A stretch of DNA of 64,000 bases from Thermoleophilia bacterium (GCA_041393415.1 JAWKKE010000001.1:248001-312000); one strand, 5' to 3'; numbered from the stretch's first letter, positions 33,228-43,125 are shown. Notes: generated by a model not told the origin, from the sequence alone. Program-made: numbers and translations.

Positions 33228-34112
33228 TCACACGTTCATCTCGATCGTCTGACTCATGGAGAAGTCGTGAATCTGCAGGTAGTGGCGCACGACCTCCTCG
33301 AGAGCACCCAAAGGCACCGGACCCACCAGTTCCGCGCCGGCGACGAGCACGCCGTAACGCTGCGCCTCACTACGGATCGCTTCGAGCACACGAGGCACGG
33401 GCGTCTGCGTGTAGTTGGTGAGATTCATAGACACCTGCACCATGCCGGTGCCCTGTAACTCAAGCCCCATCGCCCGCACGTAGCGGAAGCCGCCGTTCTT
33501 GTGCCGGACGGCGTGCGCGATGCGAGTGGCCACCTCCACATCGTCGGTGCGCAGATTGACGTTGAAGGCGACCAGCGGAAAGCGCGCCGCGACCTGGACG
33601 GCCCCGGATTTGGGGACGAACTCCGCCGGCCCCTCGTCGGGAGCCCAATCGGGGTCCTTGAGCTTGGCCGGCAACGCCTCGTACTCGCCACGCCGAACGT
33701 CTACGAGGCTAATGCGCTCAGGTCGAGTCGCAGCGTCCTCGTAGTAGTAGACAGGGACGCCTCGTTCGCCGATGAAGCGCCCGAAGTCGCGCGCCACCGC
33801 GATCGCCTCCTCCGTGGTCGTCTCGCCGACCGGGATGAAGGGCACCGTGTCCAGCGCGCCGTGACGTGGATGACTGCCGTGGTGGGCCGTCATGTCGACC
33901 GCCTCGAGTACGGCGACGGCAAACACCTTGGTCGCCGCCAATACATCCTCTATCCCACCGAGGTAGGAGAACACCGAACGGTTGTGATCAGCGTCGGAGG
34001 AGAGATCGATGAGCTTCACGCCGGGCTGCTCGCGCACGAGCGCCGCGAGCCGATCGATCGTGGCCTGATCGCGCCCCTCGCTGACGTTGGGCACGCACAT
34101 GAGGACCTTCAT
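33228..34112 (-). CDS. ftcD: Glutamate formimidoyltransferase
   Basis: 294 residues. FtcD transfers the formimino group of formiminoglutamate to tetrahydrofolate. Recognisable are the N-terminal CVPNVSEGRD, SSDADHNRSVFSYLG, the catalytic-histidine region HHGSHPRHGALDTVPFIPV and AFNVNLRT. It covers only the transferase domain; the deaminase activity is the separate gene just upstream, which overlaps it (ATGA). This split arrangement is common in bacteria. Product, together with FchA: 5,10-methenyl-tetrahydrofolate, which joins the methyl groups released by the corrinoid systems. Confidence 0.94.
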   Translation of the reverse strand: MKVLMCVPNVSEGRDQATIDRLAALVREQPGVKLIDLSSDADHNRSVFSYLGGIEDVLAATKVFAVAVLEAVDMTAHHGSHPRHGALDTVPFIPVGETTTEEAIAVARDFGRFIGERGVPVYYYEDAATRPERISLVDVRRGEYEALPAKLKDPDWAPDEGPAEFVPKSGAVQVAARFPLVAFNVNLRTDDVEVATRIAHAVRHKNGGFRYVRAMGLELQGTGMVQVSMNLTNYTQTPVPRVLEAIRSEAQRYGVLVAGAELVGPVPLGALEEVVRHYLQIHDFSMSQTIEMNV

Positions 34113-34702
34113 GCTCTCTCCTTGGGCGGCGCACTGAGGCGCGCGTGTCTGATGCGGACGGAATCGGCCTCATGGCGCAGACGCGCCGCCGGCATCGAGT
34201 CCGTCAGGTGCTCCAGGTTGACGTCGACGTTGAGGAGGCAACCCTGCACGGCGGCGTCGGCGAGCAGCCACGCAGCCGCAAGATCGCTGGCCGCCGCCTC
34301 ATTCGCCGACTCGCCGAGCTGAACACAGAGATCGAGTACGCGCAGCGAACGGCGCGCGTTCTCGAGCGGGACAAGCGCCGCCGCGATGAGTGCGTCGTGC
34401 ACGGCGAGCTCACGCGCGGTGACGTCGGCCTCTGTTCCTCGCGGCAGACGGTAGGCATTCTTGACCAGCGAGTAGGCGCCGGCGTCCTCCTCGGCACCGG
34501 CGTGCAGCGTGCGCGCGAGAGCGTCGGCTTCCACGACTGCGGCCTCGTACTCCGCGTCACTGAACTCGAGGCCGCGCCCAACCGAGAGACGGGCCACCAT
34601 GCCGGCGAGGCCCGCCGCCATGGCGCCGGCAAGCGCCGACGCCGAGCCGCCACCGACCGTCGCGTCGCTTGAAGCCAGCACACGGGCGAGGATGTCACTC
34701 AC
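34109..34702 (-). CDS. fchA: Formiminotetrahydrofolate cyclodeaminase
   Basis: 197 residues from GTG 34702 (AAGGTG six bases upstream), overlapping the hutI stop by eight bases. FTCD_C-family: GGGSASALAGAMAAGLAGMVARLS near the start, then long helices; ends with LNVDVNLEHL. It converts 5-formimino-tetrahydrofolate to 5,10-methenyl-tetrahydrofolate and ammonia. Overlaps on both sides tie it to hutI and ftcD. Confidence 0.92.
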   Translation of the reverse strand: MSDILARVLASSDATVGGGSASALAGAMAAGLAGMVARLSVGRGLEFSDAEYEAAVVEADALARTLHAGAEEDAGAYSLVKNAYRLPRGTEADVTARELAVHDALIAAALVPLENARRSLRVLDLCVQLGESANEAAASDLAAAWLLADAAVQGCLLNVDVNLEHLTDSMPAARLRHEADSVRIRHARLSAPPKERA

Positions 34703-36002
34703 CGGAGGCACCTTGCGGGTCTCCCGCGACGGGGGCGCTGTTCTGGGTGCGCTCTACGACCACGCGGCCGCGTTTGATGACCTGGCGCACCACGTTGCCC
34801 CCCAGGCGGTAGATCGCGTGCTCGTAGCGCGGTACGTCCCAGATCTGCACATCAGCGAGCTTGCCCGCCACCAGAGAGCCACGATCGGCCTCAAGACGCA
34901 ACGCCGCCGCGCCGCCGCGCGTCGCCGCCCACAGAGCCTCGGCGGGGCTCATGTGATAGAGGCGGCAGGCGAGCGCCATTACAAACTGTTGCGACTCCGC
35001 CCAGCACCCGGGACAGATGTCGGTGGCCAGCGCCAGCGTCATGCCCTCCTCGATCATCGCGCGCGCATCGAACGGCCGCGGATGCTGAACGGCGAAGTCG
35101 AGGGCGGGCATGACGACGCCGATGACGCCCGCGGCGGCCAAACGGCTCATAACGGCCCGCGGCGTGTAGTTGAGATGGTCGATGGAGACCATGCCCATCT
35201 CAGCGGCGAGGTCTGAGCCGCCGACGTACGAGTAGGCGTCGGCGTGGATCTTGGGGTCCATGCCCGCCGCGGCACACGCCTCGAGCACGAGGCGCGACTC
35301 CGCGGCGCTGTAGTAGCCGTCGTCGCACCAGACGTCGGCAAACTCGGCCAGTCCATCGGCGGCGACGCAAGGGATCATCTCGTCGAGCAACGTGCGCAGG
35401 TACGCCTCACGCGGCATGTCACCGGGAAAACCGTGAGCGCCGAGGAACGTCGAGACGACGTCCAACGGTAGAGACTCGGCGAGACGCCGGTTGACGCGCA
35501 GAATGGCGAGCTCGGTCGCCGTCGAGAGCCCGTACCCGCTCTTGCTCTCGACGGTCGTGGTGCCGGAGTGCAGCATGCCCTGGAGACGAGCCGCGGCCTG
35601 TGTCGCCAGCTCATCTTCGCTCGCCGCGCGCGTGCGCTCCATCGTAGCCAGAACGCCTGTCTTGATGCCGCGCGCGCGCAGCACCGCGAGATCGGGCTCG
35701 GTCATCTTGGCGGCGTACTCGTCGACGCGCGAGCCGCCGAAGACGACGTGCGTGTGGCTGTCGACGAAGCCCGGTGCGACAACACAGTCATGCGCGTCGA
35801 TGACCGCCGCGCCGCCACAGTCGACCGCCGCTTCGACGTCGGAGCGCGCGCCGACGGCAGCGATGCGCTCGCCACACACCGCCAACCAAGCATCGGCGAG
35901 CGGGGCGACGTCGTACGGCCCCGCCGCGCAGGTTAGTAGCTGCCGCGCGCCGGTGATCACCAGGTCGGCGCGCGGCCGCCGTTCATTCACCACTGCCGTC
36001 AC
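34695..36002 (-). CDS. hutI: Imidazolonepropionase (HutI) with altered HAD-E motif
   Basis: 435 residues from GTG 36002; GTG 35993 and a GTG near 36038 are alternatives. Amidohydrolase fold with metal ligands DSHTH (about 81-85), IHAD, SIDHLNY and ATDICPG. HutI opens the imidazolone ring to formiminoglutamate. In characterised enzymes the second metal-histidine motif reads HADE and the glutamate contacts the substrate; here it reads HADAY. With the equally altered urocanase next to it, this suggests that the pair may act on a modified imidazolone. Position between hutU and fchA firmly supports the HutI family. Confidence 0.9.
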   Translation of the reverse strand: MTAVVNERRPRADLVITGARQLLTCAAGPYDVAPLADAWLAVCGERIAAVGARSDVEAAVDCGGAAVIDAHDCVVAPGFVDSHTHVVFGGSRVDEYAAKMTEPDLAVLRARGIKTGVLATMERTRAASEDELATQAAARLQGMLHSGTTTVESKSGYGLSTATELAILRVNRRLAESLPLDVVSTFLGAHGFPGDMPREAYLRTLLDEMIPCVAADGLAEFADVWCDDGYYSAAESRLVLEACAAAGMDPKIHADAYSYVGGSDLAAEMGMVSIDHLNYTPRAVMSRLAAAGVIGVVMPALDFAVQHPRPFDARAMIEEGMTLALATDICPGCWAESQQFVMALACRLYHMSPAEALWAATRGGAAALRLEADRGSLVAGKLADVQIWDVPRYEHAIYRLGGNVVRQVIKRGRVVVERTQNSAPVAGDPQGASGE

Positions 36003-36064
36003 CCCCTCGTTTCTCTCCCTGTCAGGAACGACGGACACGTGTTTCTACGCCGACAGTGTCCCGT

Positions 36065-37786
36065 TCATGCCTCGAGATCGGCGGGTCCGAAGGTCGCCTT
36101 GGGCGTCCACCAGAGCGGCACCTGGATCGCTTCGTCGGTTAGCTCACCCTGGCCGTTGGCGACATCCTTGGCCGCCTGGTATCCGGCCTGAGCGTGACGA
36201 ATCACGCCGATGCCGGAGTCAACCGTGAGGGACACGGAGAGACGCAGATCCGCCTCATCGGTGCCGTCGGCGATCATCGTAACGCCGGTGTGCACGGCCT
36301 CGCCCATCGAGTAGTTCGCCTGGCCGGCGATGAGATCGGCCATGCCGCACGAGTTGAGTAGGCCGTTGAGCACCGGCCAGTCGGAGATGAGATCGCCGCC
36401 GTCGGCCATGTTCTCCGACTCGAAAGTCGGGTTGACGATGGAGCCCGAGTCGAGGTTGTCGCGCGAGAAGGCGACCGGACCCTTCACCTCGCCCTTGCGG
36501 ATGAGATCGTTGACGGCCAGGCCGAACTTCTTGCGCTGGCCGAAGCCGAGGTAGCAGATGCGCGCCGGCAACGCCTCGATCGGAATGTGCTCGCGGGCGA
36601 GCTTGATCCAGCGCGTCACCAACAGGTCGTCGGCAAACAATTCGAGGCAGAGATCGTCGAGGCGCGCCAAGTCGCTGGCCTCGCCGCTGACGCAGGTCCA
36701 GCGGAACGGGCCACGCCCTTCACAGAACAGCGGCCGGATGTACTCGGCGACGAAGCCCGGAATCGTCATCGCTTCGTCCTGGGGCATGCCCGCGTCGCGG
36801 CACTCCTTGCGGATGCTCGTGCCGTACTCGAACGTCGGCACGCCGCCGTGGAAGAACTGATTCATGGCGCGGAGTTGGCGCTGCATAGTCGCCCGCGCCT
36901 TCTCAAGGTACAGCTCGCGATCGCTGTGGCGCAGCGCCTCGGCTTCCTGTGGCGTGTAGCCCGAAGGGATGTACGAAACGGGATCGTGACACGGGCACAT
37001 CTCGGTCACGATGTCCGGACGGAAACCTTTCTCCCACGCCGCCTCGAACATGTCGGCGGCGTTACCGACGACGGCAATACCGAGCGGCTTGCGCTCCGCC
37101 GCCGTCTTCTTGGCCAGTTCGATCGCCTCGTCGAGCGTGCCGACCTTGACGTCGATGAACTTCTTGGCGATGCGACGGTCGATGACGCGTTCGTCGGCGT
37201 CGACCACGATGCCGACGCCGCCGTGCATCGTCATGGCGCGGGTCTGGTTGCCACCCATGCCGCCCGCGCCGGCCGTCAGCAGAATCCTGCCGACGAGCGA
37301 GTCGTCGTAGCACTTGCGGGCGATCGCCGAGAAGGTTTCGAAGGTCCCTTGAATCACACCCTGTGTACCGATGTACTCCCACGGGCCGGCGGTGTACTGA
37401 GCGAACATCGTCAGGTTCTTGTCTTGCAGGTCGTAGAAGATCGGCCAAGTGGCCTTCATGATGTTCGTGTTCGCCATAACGACGCGCGGCGCCAGCCTAT
37501 GCGTCGCGAAGACGGCAACCGGCATGCCGGACTGCACCACGAGCGTCTCGTCGTCCTCGAGCTCCCTGAGCGCCCTGACGATCGCGTGGTAGGACTCCCA
37601 GTTGCGGGCGCACTTGCCGATCCCGCCGTAGATGACCAACTCCTCGGGCTTCTCGGCGTTCTCCATGTTGTTCTCGAGCATGCGCAGGATGGTCTCTTGC
37701 TTCCAGCCCTTACAGCGGAGAGTCGGACCACGTTGCGCCTTGACGGAGTACAGGATCTCGGGCTTGCCGGTGTCAGTCTGGGCCAT
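36065..37786 (-). CDS. Urocanase-family hydratase, divergent paralogue
   Basis: 573 residues from ATG 37786, behind AGGAGTGGAGACCCC. NAD-binding AGAGGMGGNQT (about 173-182), the catalytic cysteine in RICYLGFG (about C411) and NLDSGSIVNP are present, so the urocanase fold and chemistry are retained. But the block that is HHGGGVG in canonical urocanases is GQANYSMG (about 488-495), FDYGNNIR is FEYGTSIR, and the GTGVMRHADAGY-like segment is GIGVIRHAQAGY. The gene opens the hutI-fchA-ftcD-hutH series. It may hydrate a substituted urocanate, such as a thio- or N-methyl derivative (thiourocanate hydratases belong to this family). Hydration of plain urocanate is not excluded. Confidence 0.85.
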   Translation of the reverse strand: MAQTDTGKPEILYSVKAQRGPTLRCKGWKQETILRMLENNMENAEKPEELVIYGGIGKCARNWESYHAIVRALRELEDDETLVVQSGMPVAVFATHRLAPRVVMANTNIMKATWPIFYDLQDKNLTMFAQYTAGPWEYIGTQGVIQGTFETFSAIARKCYDDSLVGRILLTAGAGGMGGNQTRAMTMHGGVGIVVDADERVIDRRIAKKFIDVKVGTLDEAIELAKKTAAERKPLGIAVVGNAADMFEAAWEKGFRPDIVTEMCPCHDPVSYIPSGYTPQEAEALRHSDRELYLEKARATMQRQLRAMNQFFHGGVPTFEYGTSIRKECRDAGMPQDEAMTIPGFVAEYIRPLFCEGRGPFRWTCVSGEASDLARLDDLCLELFADDLLVTRWIKLAREHIPIEALPARICYLGFGQRKKFGLAVNDLIRKGEVKGPVAFSRDNLDSGSIVNPTFESENMADGGDLISDWPVLNGLLNSCGMADLIAGQANYSMGEAVHTGVTMIADGTDEADLRLSVSLTVDSGIGVIRHAQAGYQAAKDVANGQGELTDEAIQVPLWWTPKATFGPADLEA

Positions 37787-37933
37787 GGGGTCTCCACTCC
37801 TCCTGTGCGTGCGCAGATCGTCGCGAGCGTGACGCCTCGCCAGCACAGACTGCGCGCGCGCCGCCGCAAGCGCAACATCTAGGACGGCGTGTCCCGCATC
37901 TGAGACCGGTTTTCCGCCCCAGAGACGGCGGCC

Positions 37934-39307
37934 TCAGGTCAGCAACTGCCGCGCGGTGCGCTCGATGAAGATCGTCTGGAAGACGAGGTCGGCGACGGAG
38001 ATGCGCTCGTCGCGGCCGTGAAAACGCGGCGTGATGGCGGCGGCGGTCTCTTCCACGAACGGCGTGAACCCGTAACAGACGGTATCGGGGAAGGCGGCGC
38101 GGAAATGCGTGCAATCAGTGAAGCCGGCTGAGTTCTCGCAGATCACGTCCCCATCGGGGACGAGCTCGGCCATCGTAGCACCGATGGCGTCGCGCAGTGC
38201 TGATGTGGGCGGTGACTGATTGGCGCCCGTGAAGCAGAAGCAGTCGAACTCCCAATCGGCCGCGACTCCCTTGAGCGCCGCCTCGAACTCGCGCCGCACG
38301 TCGTCTGGCGTCTGACCGGGCAGCACGCGGCAATCGACGATGATCTCACCGCGCCCCGGAATAACGTTCACCGCGCCGTGGCCGACGGTGATGTTGGTGG
38401 TCGCGAACGTAAGACCGAGTTGCGGCTCGATCAGCCGCGCCACATCCGGGTTGGTGACGGCCAGTTCGCGCACGGCGTCACGCGCCGTCGCCGGATCCAT
38501 GAGACGGCGGCGAAGATCGGCATCGCGCACGTGATAATCGATGAGCTCGACCGGCGTCCGCGTCGTGAGAACCTCGGGGTCATACTCCTCGATCGCCTTG
38601 ACGACGCGCGCCACCGCGTGCGCAACACTGCGCTCGTGTTGCGGCATAGAGCCGTGGCCGCCGTGGCCGTGCACGACGATGCGCGAGTTGGCGTAGCCCT
38701 TCTCGCCGGCATGAATGGTGTAGAGCCGGCGATCGCCGACGTGCAGCATCTCGAAGCCGCCCTCGTTGAGGACGTAGTCGCAACGAACAAGGTCGGGGTG
38801 CTGCTCCGTAAGCCACTTGGCGCCGCAGAAGTCGCCCGACTCCTCATCGGCGGTGGAGGCGACGATGAGATCGCCGCGGAGCCGATCGCCGGTCGCCGCG
38901 GCGCGCGCCAAGCGCACCAGCGCCACCGCCTCGGCGGCGACCATGTTCTTCATGTCGAGAGCGCCGCGACCCCATACGTAGCCATCTTTGACAACGCCGG
39001 AGAAGGGCGGCTCAGTCCACTCGTCGGCATCCACAGCCGGCACCACATCGATGTGACCCAGCAGAAGGAGCGTGGGAGCGCCCCCGGCGCCGCCCAGCCG
39101 GGCGACGCAATTGGGGCGCTCGTCCACCTCACCGACAGTCGTGACGGGCATGCCGTTGGCGGCGTAGTACTCTTCGAGAACCCGCGCCGCCGAGGTCACA
39201 TCGCCCGGAGGATTGCTCGTATCGGCCTGAATGAGGCGTGAGAGCAGGCCGACGACCTCGGCCTCGACGTCGGCGTACTCGCGCGCACTAAGACCCCAGC
39301 AGTTCAC
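37934..39307 (-). CDS. M20-family metallopeptidase (ArgE/DapE/carnosinase type)
   Basis: 457 residues, GTG start preceded by AGGGGG. Zinc-site motifs are visible: LLGHIDVVP (H and D ligands), GRGALDMKN, the catalytic Glu pair in TADEESGD, and a late His in FHGRDERIS. M20 enzymes cleave dipeptides, N-acyl or N-carbamoyl amino acids. Ten bases separate it from the fused ABC ATPase gene, and the hut genes follow, so a role in releasing histidine or a methylated histidine from an imported dipeptide or acyl conjugate is attractive. No signal peptide, so it acts in the cytoplasm. Confidence 0.88.
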   Translation of the reverse strand: MNCWGLSAREYADVEAEVVGLLSRLIQADTSNPPGDVTSAARVLEEYYAANGMPVTTVGEVDERPNCVARLGGAGGAPTLLLLGHIDVVPAVDADEWTEPPFSGVVKDGYVWGRGALDMKNMVAAEAVALVRLARAAATGDRLRGDLIVASTADEESGDFCGAKWLTEQHPDLVRCDYVLNEGGFEMLHVGDRRLYTIHAGEKGYANSRIVVHGHGGHGSMPQHERSVAHAVARVVKAIEEYDPEVLTTRTPVELIDYHVRDADLRRRLMDPATARDAVRELAVTNPDVARLIEPQLGLTFATTNITVGHGAVNVIPGRGEIIVDCRVLPGQTPDDVRREFEAALKGVAADWEFDCFCFTGANQSPPTSALRDAIGATMAELVPDGDVICENSAGFTDCTHFRAAFPDTVCYGFTPFVEETAAAITPRFHGRDERISVADLVFQTIFIERTARQLLT

Positions 39308-39317
39308 TCCGTGCCCC

Positions 39318-41147
39318 CTACTGCTCGACGAGCTCGATTGTGGGCGTGTCGGTCAACAGCTTCTTCGTATAGTCGGCCTGAGGGTCCTCAAGCACGGCAT
39401 CCACGAGCCCGTACTCCACAAACTTGCCCTCGCTCATGACCGCCACCTCTTGCGCGATGCTGCGAATGAGCGCCAGGTTGTGCGTCACGAAGAGCATCGA
39501 GACGCCGAGATCTGCCTGCAACTGGGCGAGGAGTTCGATGATCGCCGCCTGCACCGAGACGTCGAGCCATGAGGTGACCTCGTCGCAGATGAGCACCGTG
39601 GGCTCGGCCGCCAGACCGCGGGCGATCGCGATGCGCTGACGCTCGCCGCCGGAGAGCTGCTCTGGGTAGCGCGAGAGCAGCGACGAGTCGAGCGCCACTT
39701 GGTCGAGCGCCTTCACCATCTTCGCCTCGGCCTCCTCACGACCAAGATCGAAGAAGACGTCGATGGGCTGCGCCAGGAGCTGACGGATCGTCTTGCGTGG
39801 ATTCAGCGAGCTGTACGGGCTTTGGAAGATGTACTGAATCGCCTGCCGCTCGGCGCGCGACCGACTGCGGGCGTCGCGCCCCAGCGCCTTGCCCCGCAGC
39901 TCGATGTCACCCTCGATGCGCCCTGGGTGCAGACCGGCGATGCAGCGGGCCAGCGTCGTCTTGCCGCTACCCGATTCGCCCACCAGCGCCAGACAGCGGT
40001 GCTCACGGAGCTTCGCGCTCACTCCGTGCAACGCTTCCTTGTGCTGGTAGAAGGCGGTGACGTCGCGAATGTCGACAACCGTCGGCTGCTGCAACGTGGT
40101 CTCCTGAAGCGCCACCTCGCGCAGCGGCCCAGTGATCTCGAGCGGCGCGCCGGCCAGATCGCGCCAGCGCCAGCAGCGCACCTGATGCTCCTCGGACTCG
40201 CCGTCGTAGGGCGGGAACTCAGTGCCGCAACGTGGGATGGCCATGTCGCATCGCGGCGTGAAAGCGCAGCCGGCGACGCGCTGGCCGGGACGCGGCGCCC
40301 ACCCGGGGATGCCGTGCAGAGCACGGTCGCCCGTGAGGTCGGGAATCGCCGCCAGCAGCTTGCGCGTATACGGGTGCCACGCGCCGGCGAAGAGCGCCTC
40401 CTTGGGGCCAATCTCCACCAAGCGCCCGGCGTACATCACGGCGATGCGGTCGGCGAGGTTGGCGACCACCGCGAGGTCGTGGGTCACGTACAAGGCGCTC
40501 ACGCCGTACATGTGCGTTAGCTCGCGGATGGTCTCGAGCACGTGTGCCTGTGTGGTCACATCGAGCGCCGTAGTGGGTTCGTCGAGCACGATCACCTTGG
40601 GCCGGCAGGCGAAGGCCATTGCGATCGCCACGCGCTGCTGCTGACCGCCCGAGAGCTGGTGCGGGTAACGGCGGATGAACTCGCGATCGCTGGGCAGCAG
40701 CACCTCTTCGAGCATCTCCTTGAGCCGCTTCTCGCGATCGGACCGCGACGAGCCGAACTTGTGCGCCTCGAGGATCTCCATGAGCTGCGTGCCGATGCGC
40801 AAGGCAGGATTGAGCGCCGCCGAAGCGTCCTGCGGAACGTAGCTGATGAGGCCGCCGCGCAGGCGCTTGAGCGCCCCTCCCGCGGCGGCCAGCACATCTG
40901 TGCCGGCGACCTCGACCTTGCCGCCGGCGATCTTGGCGCCGCGACGCTGGTGGGCAAGCAGACTCGTCGCGGCAGTCGTCTTGCCGGAAGCCGACTCGCC
41001 CACTAAACCGAGCACCTCACCCTCGTGGATGACGAAAGAGACGTCGTCGTCGATGTCGATGCCCGACGGGTCGAGAACGATGCGCAGGTCCTCGACGGTG
41101 AGGACGATGTCGGTGGTGTTCGGAGAGGACACTGCGGGACTGCTCAC
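39318..41147 (-). CDS. Oligopeptide-type ABC transporter ATP-binding protein, fused DppD-DppF (second system)
   Basis: 609 residues, two ATPase units: GESASGKTT and LSGGQQQR in the first, GESGSGKTT and LSGGERQR in the second, with the oligopeptide-type GCAFTPRCD extension between. GTG start overlapping the permease stop (GTGA). Strongly similar to 8579-10372 over its whole length. Ends in TAG, ten bases before the M20 peptidase gene, which makes peptidase and transporter one transcription unit. Confidence 0.93.
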   Translation of the reverse strand: MSSPAVSSPNTTDIVLTVEDLRIVLDPSGIDIDDDVSFVIHEGEVLGLVGESASGKTTAATSLLAHQRRGAKIAGGKVEVAGTDVLAAAGGALKRLRGGLISYVPQDASAALNPALRIGTQLMEILEAHKFGSSRSDREKRLKEMLEEVLLPSDREFIRRYPHQLSGGQQQRVAIAMAFACRPKVIVLDEPTTALDVTTQAHVLETIRELTHMYGVSALYVTHDLAVVANLADRIAVMYAGRLVEIGPKEALFAGAWHPYTRKLLAAIPDLTGDRALHGIPGWAPRPGQRVAGCAFTPRCDMAIPRCGTEFPPYDGESEEHQVRCWRWRDLAGAPLEITGPLREVALQETTLQQPTVVDIRDVTAFYQHKEALHGVSAKLREHRCLALVGESGSGKTTLARCIAGLHPGRIEGDIELRGKALGRDARSRSRAERQAIQYIFQSPYSSLNPRKTIRQLLAQPIDVFFDLGREEAEAKMVKALDQVALDSSLLSRYPEQLSGGERQRIAIARGLAAEPTVLICDEVTSWLDVSVQAAIIELLAQLQADLGVSMLFVTHNLALIRSIAQEVAVMSEGKFVEYGLVDAVLEDPQADYTKKLLTDTPTIELVEQ

Positions 41148-42130
41148 GCCGACGCTCCCGTGTCGCGGTCAATGCCGACCAGGGCGCGAGCCACACCGTC
41201 GGCGATCATGTTGGTGGCGATGGTCAAGATACCGATGAGCAGCACCGGCACGAAGACGGCGTAGGGCTGCACGGTGATCCCGATGCGGTTCTCATTGATC
41301 ATCAGACCCCAGTCGGCGGCCGGCGGCTGCAGACCGAAGCCGAGGAACGAGAGAGCCGCGATGAGGCCGATCGAGTAGGTGAGCCGGAGGCCGAACTCGA
41401 CCAGCAAGGGGCTGGTGATGTTCGGCAGAATCTCAGTCGCGAGAATCTTGGAGCGCGCCACGCCCAGTGCCTCGGAGGCGCGCACGAAGTCGCGCTGCGC
41501 GACCTCCATCGACGCGGCTCTCGTCACGCGAGCAATGCGCGGAGCGTGCGACAGACCGACCATGATGACGATCAGCCAGAGTCGCGGTCCAAACATGGAG
41601 ACAAACAGCATGACGAGCACGATGGACGGGAAGGCGAGCACCACGTCGAGAAGGCGCATCAGCGACTCGTCGACCCAGCGCCGCGCGTAGCCCGAGATCA
41701 GGCCTAGAGTGACACCGATGGCCAGACCGAGCACAGTTGCGGCAAGAGCGAGCATGATCACCGTGCGACCGCCGTAGAGCACGCGCGTAAGCACGTCGTG
41801 CCCCAGGTAGTCGGTGCCGAGCAAGGTCGCGCGGCTGGGCGGCGAGAACGGCGGCGCCGGGAACTCGGTGGGCGAGTACGGTGCAAACCACGGGCCGGCG
41901 ATCACGATGACGAGGATCGCGATGAGGATGCCGAGGCCGATCTTGGTGCGCCGCACGTGCCAGGAGTCGTGCAACAGTTGAGCGAACTGGCCGTGTTGGC
42001 GCGAACCCTTGGCGATACCGGCCTGAAGAACCGGATCGGGCTCGAGGACCTTGGTCGACTCGACGCCCAACTCGGCGTCGAGATCCGGGCCTGACTCGGG
42101 TGTGGTCTTGTTGGGGCTCTCGTCGCTCAT
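41144..42130 (-). CDS. ABC transporter permease (DppC type, second system)
   Basis: 328 residues. A polar N-terminal tail (about 1-60) precedes the first membrane span; LLGTDYLGHDVLTRVLYGG and the EAA-like ALGVARSKILATEILPNI identify DppC. Overlaps the DppB-type gene by ATGA. Paralogous to 10369-11301. Confidence 0.92.
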   Translation of the reverse strand: MSDESPNKTTPESGPDLDAELGVESTKVLEPDPVLQAGIAKGSRQHGQFAQLLHDSWHVRRTKIGLGILIAILVIVIAGPWFAPYSPTEFPAPPFSPPSRATLLGTDYLGHDVLTRVLYGGRTVIMLALAATVLGLAIGVTLGLISGYARRWVDESLMRLLDVVLAFPSIVLVMLFVSMFGPRLWLIVIMVGLSHAPRIARVTRAASMEVAQRDFVRASEALGVARSKILATEILPNITSPLLVEFGLRLTYSIGLIAALSFLGFGLQPPAADWGLMINENRIGITVQPYAVFVPVLLIGILTIATNMIADGVARALVGIDRDTGASA

Positions 42131-43095
42131 CGCAGGCCCGTCCGCAGACGGGGGCTGATGAGGATCGTGAGCACGTCGGCGACCAGGTTGAGGATCACGT
42201 AGACGGCCGCGATGAGCAGAACCACCGCCTGAACGACAGGCAGGTCACGGTTGGCCACCGCGTCGACCAGAGCGTAACCGATGCCGCGGAAGTTGAAGAC
42301 GAACTCGACGCTGACGATACCGCCGGCAAGCCAGGCGAGGTTGAGAGCGATCACCTGCAGCGTCGGAACGATGGCGTTCGGCATCGCGTGCCGCCATAGG
42401 ACGACGTTGCCGGAGAGGCCTTTGAGGCGCGCCATCATCACGTACTCGCTCTCCAGGACCTCGATCGTCGAGGCGCGCAGCATGCGGCTGATGTACGGCA
42501 CTACGGCGAGGCAAAGTGTGACCGCGGGCAGAACGAAGACATCGAGCTGATCGAAAATGGGCTCGTTCGCGTTGACGAGCGAGACCGCGGGGAACCAGCG
42601 AAACACGGAGATCGCGAACATCAGCACCATGACGATGCCGGTCACGAACTCAGGCAGCGCCGCCAGCATCAGGTTGCCGACGTTCACGGTCGAGTCGAAG
42701 CGGGAGTCGCGCCAGACGGCGCTCAGCGCCCCGACCACGATCGAGATTGGGATACTGAGAAACGCCGCAAACAGCACCAGCACCGTGGAGTTGAGGAGCC
42801 TGTCTGAGAGAAGCTGCGTCACCGGCACGTCACGCTGCACGATCGACGTGCCCATGTCGCCGACGACGACGCCGCCGAGCCAGCTGGTGTACTGCTGGAA
42901 CAGCGGCCGGTCGAGCTGGAGTTGCTGACGCAGCGCCTCGTAGCGCGCCTTGTCGGCGGCGTCCTTGCCCAGAATCGCCTGCGCCGGGTCGCCCGGCAAC
43001 GCCTGTGTCGCCGCGAAGACGACGATGGACACGAGAAAGAGCGTCAACACCCCGAGACCGAGGCGAATCAGAATGAGTTTCAGTAGGGGCGGCAC
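42127..43095 (-). CDS. ABC transporter permease (DppB type, second system)
   Basis: 322 residues. First span about 9-29, then ALPGDPAQAILG; EAA-like loop LKGLSGNVVLWRHAMPNAI. Paralogous to 11298-12266. It starts 91 bases after the binding-protein stop with a 12-bp hairpin in the gap, the same layout as in the first transporter. Confidence 0.92.
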   Translation of the reverse strand: MPPLLKLILIRLGLGVLTLFLVSIVVFAATQALPGDPAQAILGKDAADKARYEALRQQLQLDRPLFQQYTSWLGGVVVGDMGTSIVQRDVPVTQLLSDRLLNSTVLVLFAAFLSIPISIVVGALSAVWRDSRFDSTVNVGNLMLAALPEFVTGIVMVLMFAISVFRWFPAVSLVNANEPIFDQLDVFVLPAVTLCLAVVPYISRMLRASTIEVLESEYVMMARLKGLSGNVVLWRHAMPNAIVPTLQVIALNLAWLAGGIVSVEFVFNFRGIGYALVDAVANRDLPVVQAVVLLIAAVYVILNLVADVLTILISPRLRTGLR

Positions 43096-43125
43096 GACAC
43101 TTCCTTTCGGTCGCCTCGGCGTCGA

